Numbered from the stretch's first letter, positions 21,324 through 35,250 are shown. The stretch: DNA of 64,000 nucleotides from Papilionanthe hookeriana x Papilionanthe teres (GCA_022702705.1 CM040434.1:21929771-21993770); one strand, 5' to 3'. Notes: generated by a model not told the origin, from the sequence alone. A program made the numbers and translations.

Positions 21324-22699
21324 GGCACCTATGTCATCATCAAAGTATTTTAACATGTTTTTAATTGGTATTGAGCATCCCATGCTTTTATGTTATTATT
21401 ACTTACATGAGTTTTATCAGTCACTTTTTGGGCAAGCTGAAAATCCCTTTTGGGCTCTCCTATAACTGATGTGAACAAACTTGATATCACCCTTGTATGC
21501 TGAGTTATATAACATAGCATTTGTTTTCAATATGCATTAGCATCTGGGGTTTCCTCCCGAGCAAGGTGTGATTCCCATAGGGTGTTATGTACCTCATGCA
21601 CAAAATTTGTATGTCATATGGGTGTTGTATCTCATATAAGAACTTGCTTTCGTGTCATTCTTGTCATAAACCATATGCCACCATATGTTCATGATGAGTT
21701 TCACGACATTTCTGAGATGGCTGGCTGACTCGCATTTGCCCTTCTCACATTTCCCCATAGTGGATCATGTTCACTTATACACGATCCTACCAAGGTATCC
21801 TATGATTATATGGCTACGGTCACTTTACCTAGTGTGATCCATGTCCACGTATAACCTTTTGTGTGCTTCATTCATGTGTAATCATTTATCTTGTACGATG
21901 ATGTCGATGGAGCAAGTTATATGTACTTGTAAGTGTTCACTCATTGTGGAATTTATCTCTGAATTTCATACGATGCCCCATATGATCACTCACACCTTGA
22001 TAGAGCGGTCACATCAGGTTAGATCCTTGGTCTATCTTCTATTACCATCCTTATTCTGGTAGTAATGTCACGGTTTGCCAAATTACCTCGCAGTTTTGTA
22101 TGTGTTTTATCCAACCTACTTGACGGTGAATTGAACTTGCAAGATGAGAGACTTGTTATTGGTCATGATGCTTTAATGAGCATTGTTTGTGAGGATATCT
22201 CATCCAACAATATCAATTATTGCATTACAATCGGCATGCGTAAGTTTGTGCTAAGGGTACATGAGGTCTAATACGTATCACTTAGGCTTTTCTTTCGTTG
22301 GGACAAATTTTGAAACTAAAAATTATATCTTTATTATTATTTTGCATCATAATTTAAAAACTTGTTCTAAAAACTAATAAGTTTTTAGTTTAGACCATTT
22401 GTGAGGTCAAACCTATTAAAGCTTTTACTTGTTTATCAATGGCGTGTATTAGAATTCATGGATCCTCAAGATGTTTCCAGGGATGGAGAGCCTGTCAAAA
22501 GCATATGCCAACCTTAGCCAATCTTTTTACACAAACTTAGATGTTTGTGAAAAGAAACCTAGCTAGAATAGGGTATTGTGTTGTTAGGATTTTTACATAT
22601 TGTACATAATTAGGACCAGGTGTGCAAATGCGAAGCTTGGTCATCATTTTCTATTTTTTGAGATACGTTGTCGGACCAACAACACTGGTCTCTTTTAAT
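21324..22699. other. Unassigned sequence right of the element
   Basis: This 1.4-kb stretch has only short frames. No motif, inverted repeat or match to other parts of the window was noticed. Confidence 0.5.
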
Positions 22700-25600
22700 T
22701 ATTTATGTGACTTGTGTTTTCTTCTTGCAACATGTTAACATATTAGTTTTCTTTGATTATGTTGTATTTGGGAAGCTCAATGCATATGCGATATCGCTTG
22801 TCTAAGGACATAAAATTTCTTCTTTACAAAAATCCTAATAATAAAAGATTGAGATTAATCAATATTGAGGATTAAAATATTAACTTTTTTTAAAAATTTG
22901 CACTTACGTTTCTGCATTAACATTAGGTCAATTTTAAAATGTGTTGCATGCATGGCTATCACTCAAGTCATATCTATTAGGACCTTTACATTAAGGTTGA
23001 TTAGAAAATTGCATCATTTTGCATATCCCAAGGAGGATCCCTCTTAGTTCTCCAACTTGACTTACCATGCCTTGGATTTTTACTTCGGCAGTTGTATTGA
23101 TCATTTAGGATGTTAGATGCTCCCCAATCTAGTTAGGGTGCAAGTTCTTTATAAGGTGATTGAAGCTTTGTAGCCAGACCCCTCTTTTCTCCTCTTTCAG
23201 GAGGCATTCTTACCATTTTTTGGCAGGTTTAATTCCACATCCTAGGATTTCAACTCCTGAGTGTCATATGAACTAGACATATCTTTCCTCTAACTTTAGG
23301 GTAACTGTGGATTCTGGATGATGCATTTCATGGATTACTGACAAGGAATGTCAGGTTGGACTAGGTTGACTACCTTCACAACCAATTAGGCTTCAGGTCT
23401 CAGTAGCTTAGGATAACGGATCCATGGAGTTTTAGCTCACCTAACACTACTCAACTAGGATTTTTGTACTTCTCCATTAGTAAGCCTTTTTATTCTAGTT
23501 CATCTACTCAACACCTATTGTCGATCGACTCAGCCCATTTGGGAGATGATGATTTAGCCTTTGCTCTTACGGCTCTTTTAGGTCCTGAAGCGTAGAGATG
23601 TTTCGGTCGAGATGAACCAGTTCTTTTTTTGACAAAATTTTTTATCAAACCACCATCCATTCATGGATGTGAGGGATTCACCCTAACTATTTTGCTTGAT
23701 ATAGCCTCTGGACGCACCAGTATGTTCCTAGTTGAGATAACACACTCCCTTTGATGTGCCTATTTTCAATAGTTATCACAAATTTGTAAGCAAGGTTCCC
23801 ATTGTCAAGATTATTATTGGGTATCCCCTAAAATGTAATTAACCAAAGGGGCATGCTCCTTTAGGATTTGTTCTTGACCTCAAAAAAAATATATATAGTT
23901 TGGTTCTTTGGTTATATGAGTTGCTTTTCAAGGTAACTTCTTCGTAGATACAAATTCACTGTCATAATATGATCTTATTTGGACATACCCTCCTAACATA
24001 TTGCACAAGGATTGTTTGCATAAGTTCTCCATGTTATATTTAATTTCTTTTTGTTTCATCTTATTTTCTCCTATTCTAAGTTCCCTTATTTCTCTAAATC
24101 ATCTCAAAAGTTCAAGAGAAAGGCTTATTTGGAAAAAATAATTTTAGTAGAATAATCAGATGAGCCAGCGACTCCAAATCTTAAAAAAGAACCAAAAAAC
24201 ACAGAACTATTTGATAATGTAAACCATAGTTGTTGCACTATAGAAAAGAAGTTGCATCGACTACGCATCCACGAGAAAGGAAAATTATTGGGCATGCTCT
24301 AAATTATGGAGCTAAGATGTGGAACTCTGCTTTTTAGGCGGTATGCATGATGCCAAGGCACAACAGAACAACACTCCATTACAAAGGAAGAAATGGCCAT
24401 GGCTTAGGGCCTATGAGCTTTCAGCCTATTAATATTAAGAAATAACAATGAGACTCTATAACAAGAAGGCAAAAGGTTAGTGAGGCTGTGATTTTGAGAG
24501 CAGCATCAATTGCAGTCTTACGCTAGCAAAGGATGGGAAAGTACCATGGCATTTCGTAAGTAATATTGATATGATATTCTCAAAAAGGTTACAGTTCCTA
24601 GGCACCAAATAAATACACGTAAGTGCTAAGGACAAAATGAGGATATGTCATCACATGGCTCAAAGGCAGCACCTCAACACAAATGCTAATAATTTAGGGT
24701 TTTAACCGCTTGATTAGGTCAAAAAATGAGGGAAATATGGCAAGAAGCTTATCATAGAGGATTTCTCTAATAACAACCTAAAACTAGCCTCAATAAAAAA
24801 ATTATTGAGGCTCTATGTACCCATAATTTAAAAGAACTTCACTACGTGAAGGTTGATAAAGTCCCTCGGGTCAAAATTTCAAAAGGTGCCCCACTAATAG
24901 TGAACACACTATAGTAAAAATAAGGGCTTGAAGATGAGGTGTGGAAGGAAGCTCAAACACAAAAATCTAAAGGAGATGGTGGGAATGTAAATGGAGATTC
25001 ACACATACACCAAACAAGGAAGGGGAGATCTTCACACCATAAAAATGGGCGGAAGGGGGCCTTACACACCTAATGTGGAAAACTTTAAATTTTGACCACC
25101 ATGAAGGTTAAGGGGGATGGTTGGTTTAATAAAATAAGATGCTATATTTTAAGGCATAATTAGATAAGGAGAGATGCTCACATATCCAAAAGGGAAGAAA
25201 GCCTCATCTCTAGACATAAAAGGGGGGATCAGAATTAAAATTCTTAGCTCTAAGGACAGCTTAAGGCCACCCTCTTAAGACGTAAAATTAGGATTTTGTG
25301 TTGCTACGCCATTTATATCAACTTAGCACTGCTAACATATAAAATGTCTTATCAACCAACAAGTAAATTTTGTGGCACAATATCAAACATTATTCGTGGA
25401 GCAACGTGGCTCCATAAGAGATTTAAAAACTCTACTGATGTGGCACTAATACCTATCCTATTAGACTCCACTCTCGGGATAAAAATGTTAAGATGTTGCG
25501 CTACCTTTAACAGTAACATGGTGTTGCCACATGACATTTTTCACTAGTACTTTGTCACATTCAATGTCTTCAATTATCTTTCCAAAATGGGTTTATAATA

Positions 25601-26410
25601 GCCAATTGGAGGTCTGGGTGCAAAGTTACGGCTATTTCTCTGAGGTGATGAACTCGATCTTTTTTCATGAAATGTTGGCATCAAAACAAACCTAAACTTG
25701 CCAAATTTTGATTTTAGCCATAATATGAAAGGAAATCGGTCTCAAGGTGCTCAAGCATAATATGACATTAAATAATTCCTAAATATGATGTCCAGAAAGT
25801 GAATGAACAAATCAAGTTCGAATTTAATCAATTGTGGTATGGTTGAATTTTAGAGTTAAAAAAAAATATCACTAAATGTCGGTGTTTAAGGTAAAAAAAA
25901 TTGTGATCATATTGGTAATTTACTTATTCAATGTATTTTTTCTATGTCAACAGTATGTATAGCCAATAGAAACTTGATGATATTAAGAATAGACTTATGC
26001 TCCAATTAGCATGACCAGCTATAAAATTTCTCAAACAACTGTGAAAAATTAGACGTATTAGGAACAATGACTACCTCAAATTTTTATTTTAAGTAAGCAT
26101 GCATGATATTCATGAAAACTAAATTGCCACTAAACAATGTTTGGACTTTTTTGTATAATGACACTACATGTCACTTGGATTTATAAGGATTAAAGCTTGT
26201 TATTCTAAAATGATGTGTAAATGTTTATAGAATTTGCATTTTATTTTCATATATATTTATAAGTACTTAAAAAGTATGATCTTATATCTAATCGATCGTA
26301 ATTTAGCATTCAAGTGGCAAGTGGAAAAGTAAAGTGCAAGAGTATAAGAACCTAGTGCCTAGAACATATTAATAAATATAAATTACACTTGTCTAAGATT
26401 AAAATGTTCA
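22700..26410. repeat. 3.7-kb tandem unit, first copy
   Basis: It matches 26419-30200 in the same orientation and order over its whole length, with many substitutions and small indels. Shared landmarks include GGGAAGCTCAATGCA near the start, CCCATTTGGG(A/G)(G/T)ATGATGATTTAG in the middle and CTAAGATTAAAATGTTCA at the end. No TG..CA ends, primer site or coding domain was recognised; the frames are short and not conserved between units. Confidence 0.8.
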
Positions 26411-26418
26411 TATTTTAT

Positions 26419-29400
26419 TATATATGTGGCTTGTTTATTTTCTTGTAGAATTTGACATATAAGCATTCTTTGATTATTTTGTATTTGGGAAGCTCAATGC
26501 ACATGCAATATAGGCTATCTAAGGACATAAAATTTCTTTATTATAAAAATTCTAATAATAAAAGATTGAGATTAATCAATATTTTAGATTAAAATATTAC
26601 TTTTTCTCTTAAATTTACACTTACATTTTTGCATTAACTTCTAGTTGATTTTAAAATGGGTTGCATTCATGGCTATCCCTCAAGTCATATCTAATAAGAC
26701 CTTGACATTAGGGTTGATTAAAAAATTGCATGATTTGCATATTCAGTGGAGGATCCCTCTTACTTCCTCAACTTGACTTACCATGCCTTAGATTTTTACT
26801 TCAGTAGTTGTCTGAAGCATTTAGGATGTTAGATGCTCCCCAATCCAGATGGGGCATAAGTCATTTATGAGGTGATTGGAGCTTTGTAGTCAATCCCCTC
26901 TTTTCTCCTTTTTCAAGAGGCATTCTTGCCACTTTATGACAGGAGTAAGTCCCACTTTATTGGTTTTCACCTCTAGAGTTTCATCTGAACTAGACGTATA
27001 TTTCCCCTAACTTTAGGGTAACCGAGGTTTTTGGATGATGCATTTCCTAGATTACTACAAGGACTGTCAGGTTATACAAGGTTAACTACCTTCACAACCC
27101 GATAGACTTTGGGTCTCAGTAGTTTGGGATAACAGATCCATGGAGTTTTGGCTCGCCTTACACTACCCGATTAGGATTTTTTTACCTCTCCATTGGAAAG
27201 CCTTTTTGAGTATAGTCTTCATATGTTGCCTTCTTGGTTTCAACTTGTCAACACCTATTGTCGATAAACTCTCCCCATTTGGGGTATGATGATTTAGCCT
27301 TTGTTCTTACGGCCCTTTTAGGTCCCGAAGAGTATGGATGTTTCTGTCGAGATGACCCAGTTATTTTTTTGACAAAATTTGTTAATAGACCACCATCCAA
27401 TCATGGATATGAGTGATTCACCCTCTCTATTTTGGTTTGATATAAGTTCTAGACGCACGATATGTTCCTACTTGAGTTACCACACTCCTTTTGATGTGCT
27501 TATTTTCACTTGTTATAACATATTTCTAAGCAATGTTCCCATTATCAAGATTTTTCTTGGGTATCCCTCAAGATGTATAATTAACCAAAGGGACTTGTTC
27601 CTTTAGGATTTGTTCGTGAACTTGAAACAAAATTTATATAGTTTGGTTCTCTAGTTATATGAGTATATTTTAAAGGGAAATTCTTTCTAGATACAAATTC
27701 AATGTGTCCTAATATGATATTATTTGGACATACACTTCTGACCTATTGCACCAGTATGACTTTACATAAGTTCTTCATGTTCTTTTTAATTTTCTTGTCT
27801 GGTTTCTTCTTTTTTTTATCCTCTTTCAAGTTCCCCTATTTCTCTGAATCATTTCAACAGTTCAAGAGAATGGGTTATTTGGAAAAAAATAATTTTAATA
27901 GAATAATCAGATGAGCAGGCGACTCCAAATCTTAAGAATGAACGAAAAACATAGAACTAGTTGGCAAGGTAGACCATAGTGTTGCACTGCAGCTAAGATG
28001 ATGCATCGACTATGCATCCATACGAAAGGGAAAATATTGGGCAAATCTTAAATATGGAGGCAAGGACTGACACTTTGGCTCTTAGGTGGTATGCATGATG
28101 GCAAGGCGCAACAGAGCAACACTCTAGTATAAAGGCAAAAAATACCATGGCTTAGGACCCATGGGCTAGGATTATACCATGGGCTTTCAACCTAATGGGG
28201 CCTAAGGCCTAGGATCTTAACATTAAAAAATAGCACTGAGACTCTAAAACAAGAAGGCAAAAGGTTTAGCGAGGCTGTGATTCTGAGAGCAGCATCAATT
28301 GCAATCTTATGTTATCTAAAGATGGGAAGGTACCATGGCATGTTGTAAGTGATATCGATATTTTGTCATAAAAAAACTCACAGTGCCTAGGCTCCAAATA
28401 AGTACACGTAATTGCTAAGAACAAAATGAGGATATGTTACCATAGGGCTCAAAGGCAGCATCGCAATACAAATTCTAAAAATGTAGGGGTCTAACCACTT
28501 TATTTTGTAAGAAAATGAGGGAAATAGGTCAAGAAACTTATCCTAAAGGCTTTCTCTAATAACAGCCTAAAACTAGCCTCAATCAAAAAGTGTTGAGGCT
28601 CTATGTAGAGAAAAGAAAACCATAATTTAAGATAACTTTACTACATGAAGGTTGATGAAGTCCCACGGGTCAAATTTTCAAAATGTGTTCCTCAAACTTC
28701 CTCGATAGTGAAAAGCACTACCAATAATAGCGAACACACTATAATAATAAAAAGGCTTGAAGATGAGGTGTGGAAGGAAGCTCAAACACCAAAATCTAAA
28801 GGAGAAAGTGGGAAGCGGTATGGAGGCTCGCACATGCACCAACCAGGGAAGGGGAGATTTTCACACCATAAAAACGGGTGTAAGGGAACCTTACACACCT
28901 AATGTGGAAAAATTTAATTCTACCCACCATGAAGGTTAAGGGGAATGGTTGGTTTAAAAAAATATGACGCTATAGTTTAATGCATAGATAGATGAGGGAT
29001 GCTCACACACTCAAAAGGTAAAAAAACCTAATCTCTAGACCTAAAAGAGGCAATTGGAATTAAAATTCTTAGCCCTAAGGACAACATAAGGCCACCTCTT
29101 TTAAGATGTAAAACTAGGATTTTTTGTTGCAGCACCATTTATGGTGTCTTCTCACTACTAACATGTAAAATTTCAAATCAACCAACAAATAAAGTTTGTG
29201 GCACAAAATCTAACATTATTTGTGGAACAGCGTGGCTCCATAAGAGATTTAGAAACTCTACTGCTTTGGCACTAACACCCATCCTATTAGACACCGCTCT
29301 CAGGACAAAAATGTTAAGATGTTGCGATGCCTTTACGGGTGACATGGTGCTGCCACATGGCATTGTTCCCTAGTACATCGTCATGTTCACTGTCTTCAAT

Positions 29401-30200
29401 TACCTTTCCAAAATGGGTTTCTAATAGCAAATTAGAGGTCTAGGTGCAAATTTACCGAGATTTCTATGAGGCAATGAACCGAGTCTTTTTTTATGAAGCG
29501 ATGGCATCAAAACTGACATAAACTTGCCAAATTTTCATTTTAGAAATGGGTCTTAAGGTACTCAAACATAATATGACATTAAATACTTGCTAAATATGAT
29601 GTCCAGAAAGTGAATCAACTGTGGTATGATTGAATTTTAGAGTTATTAAAAAAATATCACTAAATGTCAATGTTAGAATAAAAAAATTATGATCATATTG
29701 TAATTTTCATATCCAATGTATTTTTTCTATGTCAGCAGTTAGTATAACCAATAGAAACTTTTTCTATGTCAGCAGTTAGTATAGCCAATAGAAACTTGAT
29801 GATATTAAGAATAGACTTATGTTCCAATCAACATGATCAGCTATAAAGTTTCTCACACAACTATGAAAAATCAGAAGTACTAGGAATAAAGACCATCTAG
29901 TCATGAGAACTAAATTGCCACTTAACAATCTTTGGACTTTTTTCATATAATGACACTACATGTCACTTTGATTTGTAAGGATTAAAGCTAGTTATTCTAA
30001 ATAATGTGTAAATGTTTATAGAATTTGGATTTTATTTTCATATGTATTGGTAAGTGCTTAAAAGGTATAATCTTATATCTAATCGATAGTAATTTAGCAT
30101 TCAACTGGCAAGTGGAAATGTGAAGTGCAAGAGTATAAGAACCTAGTACCTAGAACATATTAATAATTATAAATTACACATGTCTAAGATTAAAATGTTC
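26419..30200. repeat. 3.7-kb tandem unit, second copy
   Basis: It follows the first unit with essentially no spacer, so the arrangement is a tandem direct duplication rather than an element bounded by LTRs. It is diverged enough that the duplication is not recent. It carries a private 37-bp local duplication at 29722-29795. Confidence 0.8.
29722..29795. repeat. 37-bp local tandem duplication
   Basis: TTTTTCTATGTCAGCAGTTA and the following bases up to AATAGAAAC occur twice in a row. The equivalent place in the first 3.7-kb unit (about 25934-25970) has a single copy. Confidence 0.85.
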
Positions 30201-31890
30201 AGTTCAACATCTAAGTCTTATCCTCTTAAATGTGACAGTAAATTCATTGAAATACTTTCATAACATAAAACAAGCAAAATAATATTTTTTATTAGATTAT
30301 GATTGACTGGGTTTTACACATTGTACTACTCTGCATGGTTTTTATTCCAGAGAAATTGAAAAGATCAATTGGATGTGTTAATTTGGAGGTTTTATATAGT
30401 TTGAGTTAGCTTCATTTCGATCGGACACATTCAGTTTTTAAATGGAGGCTAAGTCAACAATGTAAATGGATAAACTTAATTGGATTTTGTTTCCAAGGAG
30501 CTAAACTAAAATTACAAAAATATTTGGCTAAATATGATATTTTAATTGGGCTAAACTTCACCTAAAATAAAAGTTACGGATTTGGGCTTAAAATGAGAGG
30601 TGTTTATTTTTATTATTTAATTGATCAATCTAGAGGTGTCAAATTGGACAATGCTGAACCAAATATATTAACTATACTTCATGGTCTACAAGTATTTCTA
30701 AAGATTTGATTCAATTTGGTCGCTTGGCTAAAATGGATCTTTCAAAAAATGTGGTGCATTTTTTTAATAATGGGATATGAACAAATAAATGGTCAAAGGT
30801 AACAATATTTATTAAAACATATCATAATTATTCTATCAGATATTATAATGATAAATTTACTGAGTATGATCATTTTGATTTATTTTTTCGCATTTAAACT
30901 CGTATGTGTTGATTGGGCCCATTTAAACAATGTTGTGTTAAATAGGCCAACTGAAGTTAAATTTAGGATTAAATTGTTGATAATAATTGTTTCAAATTAT
31001 TTTATAGTTGATTATGACTATTTGATCAATGTTATTGATGAGGTCTTCTGAGGGTACAGCTTGTGTAATATGGTGTTGACCAAAATGAGTAGTATAGAAA
31101 CTTTGAGTGATAAAAATCACTTGTAGTGGCTAAAAATGCAGCCACATCTTTAGTTTCATTTATTTATTTATTTAGTTTAATTTATTTATAGGGAGGTGAA
31201 CAAGAAGCTTCACCGAAAATCTCACTCTTTGCCATCCTTTAGTAGCATTAAAGTATCATCTAAGTTAACTTGTATCCTTAGCTTGTTTTTTTTAGAATAT
31301 AAAAGATATTTATACTAAATCCTTTCAAAGGGGATACAAAAGAAATATAAAGGAATTCTATGGTTCTCTTGATATAAACGTGCATGGAGAACTTATAAAA
31401 CTAGCATTATAGTCTCGATTTTAAAGCCGGCTCAACATAAATGCATGTTTTAGTTCCTTTGTACTTTAGTATCTTTTTCAAAGATGAGAATTTTCTCATA
31501 TTCAAATCTATTTGGCCGACAAAATTTGTCTCTATATCGAACTCATCAAAGTGAACTTGCCAAACATTAGGCGTCATTGGCCAAAGAAACACCATCATGT
31601 CACCTCATTATTGCAATGATCTCACCATTGAAATCAAATCATCTAAAATTCGAGAGCTAACTTTATAGAACAATTTGGCTATATGTTCGAACAATGATGT
31701 TTGCTTGTAACTTTTTGTAGTTTAGTTTTCAATTTAAAAGTTGTCAATGAATGTATAATGTAATTGAAGACTCATAACTTGTCAATTTATAGTATGTTTT
31801 AATTAGACCTCACATGTAACTTATTTTATTATTACATATAACATTTCATAACCATAACTTGACCCCATCCATAGAAAAATATTTACGTAC
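30201..31890. other. Unassigned AT-rich sequence
   Basis: Only short frames are present, the longest about 65 codons, without motifs. Nothing recognised. Confidence 0.5.
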
Positions 31891-32232
31891 GGAGTACTCA
31901 CGCAGTTCTACATGCGTACTCCCCGCAATAACCTCCCACTAACCCGTTATTGGGGATTTACTATTATTAGGAGGTTATTTGGGTACTAACTCCAATAACC
32001 TCCCAATAACCCACCCGTAACTTCCGTGGTTCCACTTTCATATTTTTTTTGTGTGATTCGGTGGTTTTGTGAGGTTATTGGGATATTAACCCCAATAACG
32101 CTGACATAGCCCCCCAACTCCTCCCGAATAATCTTCGTGGTTCCGTTTTAAGTGTTAATCAAGATTATTATGAAGCTATTGAAGAGTTACTTAATGGTTA
32201 TTGTAGAGTACACATGCAGAACTGCATACTCC
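31891..32232. mobile_element. MITE-like element with long terminal inverted repeats
   Basis: The left end GGAGTACTCACGCAGTTCTA and the reverse complement of the right end, GGAGTATGCAGTTCTGCATG, align over about 40 bases including CATGYGTACTC and ATAACC. The interior of this ~340-bp segment repeats CCAATAACC/GGTTATTGG and CGTGGTTCC motifs. It holds no ORF. A target duplication is not clear, so the superfamily is not assigned. Confidence 0.6.
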
Positions 32233-33480
32233 ACAATATTATCTCAAAATTTCTCCCATCCATAAGGGCAGAAGAGATGCTTAACGTAGGTAACCATCAT
32301 CTAAAGTCCTATACATTCACATAATTAAACAACACGAAGTTTATCTCAAAGTTCTATTCCTAGCTTTTTTTCTTAATTTTTTAGTCAACTTTGTTTGTAA
32401 AATCATGTACTGTGTGCGCCTAGATTTTTTCTTTTTTACTTCCTTACCAATGAAATAAAAGTGGCAGTAGAAAAAGTAAAAAGCCGGTTGTTGCAAACGT
32501 AAAGAGCATCGTTTTAAGCCTGATTCTGTATTTCTATCGAGCAGATTTTAGGCCTTTCTTTGCCAATAATATTAAACGGTGACAATGAGAAAAGTTCAGC
32601 AAACCAAACCAAGAAATAATTCAAACTCTTCGTCGTCCATCCTCTTGGTTGCCTATGCCTGGAAGATTCCACACTTTTATATATTTAGAATAAAAGATTC
32701 TTGCAATATTTTTTATAATTCAAAGGGAAAGAGCACCAATATAGATCATATTAAATCTATATATTATTTTTTATAAATATATTTTATCTTAATCATGATT
32801 AATGTTGGATTTGAAATTGTCATGTGAATCGCATCCAAGAAATAAAACGTTAGTCAAGGGAAAGAAGATAGAAACAAAATTTAAACATTTTTTTTAAATA
32901 ATTTTGAAATTATCTACGATTATTTTTTTTTTTTGTCATATAAGAGAAATAATTTTTATTGTTCTTTTATTTAATTTTAAAATGGAATGATTTAATCGAA
33001 ATGTATTTTAAGAAAATAATATCTTTTTTTTAATGAAAATTCATATATTTAAAGAATTTTATTAACTCCTAATTATATAAATATTTATTTATCTGATGTG
33101 GATTACAAAGTGTCTTTGTGATCCACCCTTGTACTGTCCATGGCCTTCAGAGTCTTACAGATTCTGCCTATCAAGGAGTCCACCAATTCGCATACAATAA
33201 AATTAAATACTTTTTTAAATAATAAATATTTTTTCTTAATTTTTTAAGCAACCAATGGATCCTTAAGAGTACTGACGTTCATTTACTATTAAACTAAAAC
33301 AAACTACAGAATTTGATATAGCCAGAGCGGATTGTTTCTTAACCCATAGAGAGTAGGACATAAAAAATCAAAATAAAAAAGTTATTTGATATATTTGTTG
33401 ATATATATATCTTTCTCTATGTACACTGAAAATTTGACAGCATGAATATATATCTTTCTCTATATACATCGAAAATTTAT
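32233..33480. other. Unassigned AT-rich sequence
   Basis: AT-rich, with T-runs and no convincing frames. Nothing recognised. Confidence 0.5.
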
Positions 33481-33977
33481 TAGGACGAATCACAAAGACT
33501 CTCGCAAATAGCAGGAGTGACATGGCTCAACAGGGCCTACCAAGGACGACCTAGGACCAGATGTTTGTTCATCAATCCACACGTACCAAATGGACAATAC
33601 GCCTCGGGAAAATAAAAGGCATACAATGCCTGAAGAATCCAACGGATTGGACTCATCTAAACGAACGAATAGCCTTTCAACCTCAATAGTCCGAGAAAGT
33701 AAAGATTGATCTCACAATCCAAGGGTCAGAGTTGTGAATCCCCTGCAAATAGTCGACCCGGCGGACGTCACCCAACATAATAAACACCTGGCTATGAGCC
33801 ACCCGACAATGCTCATGGGCGTCATGGGCAAAATTTATGTACGAACTAAAATATTTCATCCATACCTGCATATTAGGTGTACATTGTGTGAATATATGAA
33901 AACTCATTCCGATAAATAGAGTGTCCATTTCATGAATAAATGTTACACAAATCTACCTTCCATTACAATGTTATTAT

Positions 33978-34031
<54 letters not shown>

Positions 34032-34060
34032 CTTCAGTGCTCTAATCCTTAGATAGGCCT
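33481..34060 (+). repeat. Possible LTR remnant with CT microsatellite
   Basis: A GC-richer upstream part is followed by CGATAAATAGAGTG (a TATA-like box near 33910) and a CT tract at 33982-34028. The composition resembles the region in front of the decayed Tat element at 45040-45560. No ends or partner were found, so this is a weak call. Confidence 0.3.
33982..34028. repeat. (CT)n microsatellite
   Basis: An uninterrupted CT dinucleotide run of about 47 bases. Confidence 0.97.
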
Positions 34061-34540
34061 CGCAGACAAATTTGGACTCAACAACCTAAAAGGTGTGATG
34101 AGCGTAGACTGTGCCACTGACAAAATGAAAATCTTTCCGGGTTGACAGGGAAACAAAAAAACCAAAACAAAAAAACCAAAACAACAAATCAGAAAAATAA
34201 AGAAGAGGAAAAAAAGAAAAGATAACGAAGAAAATTGAGACATAAAGTAACAAAAAAAAGTAAAAATTAAGAAGTTAACAAGACATAAAGCGAAGAGATA
34301 CAAAGATGAAAAGAAAAGGACATAAGCAAAAAGTGGAAAGGACTCTTCTCATACTCCAAAGGCTAGAAGACCATGTATAGAAAAATAAGAAAAAGATATC
34401 CACTCCTTCACCTCACTTCATTTACTTATTGTTCCTTAAGAAAAAATAGAAAAAATAAATGAATGGAATGAAGAACCAAGATAAAAGAAATATAAATAAA
34501 AATAGAAAGATAAAAGACTAAAAAAGACAACTCTCTTCTT
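34061..34540. other. Purine-rich low-complexity stretch
   Basis: Mostly A/G with AAAACC and GAAAAG repeats on the plus strand; no gene seen. Confidence 0.5.
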
Positions 34541-34545
34541 ACTTA

Positions 34546-34800
34546 AGCAACTCCTCCGAGGGAGCATTCAAATAAATAAAATACTCTCTCTCCCTCTAAA
34601 CGCCTCCCCTTCTGGCCAAGCCAACCAATTCTCTTTAAGCCTCTCATTCGGGAGAGCATTCCAAAAATAAATAAATAAATAAATAAAGATACCTCTCTAT
34701 GCCTCCCCTCTGGGGTGAGCCAACAAATTCTCTTTGAGCCTCTCTTCCGTGAAGAGCACTCCAAGCCTCCTCTTCGAGCTGAGCAAAACAAACTCTCTAA
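34546..34800. repeat. Minisatellite of about three units
   Basis: Units run from a GGGAGAGCATTC-like start through AAATAAATAAA, a GCCTCCCCT block, GAGCCAACAAATTCTCTTT and AGCCTCTC. Starts are near 34552, 34650 and 34752. The third unit is shortened, and the AAAT run differs between the first two. Confidence 0.7.
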
Positions 34801-35250
34801 CTCTCTTCTAAAATAATCAATCTAAATATTTATCTCTTTATTTTAGTATGTCCCTTGGAATGAGAAAATGAAGCTTTCTTTGACCCAGAAGAAATCTCCA
34901 AAAACTCGTTCTCAAAGATCAAGTTTGATGAAGCTATTAGGGTGGTTTCCTGCAAAAACTGACGAGATCTATAAGCAGAATGACACAATTCATCCCACCA
35001 GCAAGTATCAGCGGTTATCCCTGTGAAGGCAGTGATAAAGGCGATGTTAAGCCAAGGGTAGGAAGATGGGTGAGAAGTGAGATTTAGTTGTCAAAATTTT
35101 TCTATCTAGAAATCTAAAAAGAAACTTGATTATATTCTTCAAATATAAAAACACTAGCAGATGATTATTTTCCAGAAAAGACTCATTCACAAAAAGATTA
35201 TGAGAATAGTTAAAAATTTAAGATTTATGGAATGATGCTTTTAAGAGTAA
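34801..35250. other. Unassigned spacer
   Basis: No frame or repeat recognised in these 450 bases. Confidence 0.4.

Noticed and set aside
27480..27640. Copia-type pol fragment (FLGYP-like motif) in the 3.7-kb unit
   Set aside because: Only a five-residue match; surrounding residues and the first unit do not follow a copia protein.
22700..30200. The two 3.7-kb units as LTRs of one element
   Set aside because: They are directly adjacent with no interior, and no TG..CA ends, PBS or PPT were found.
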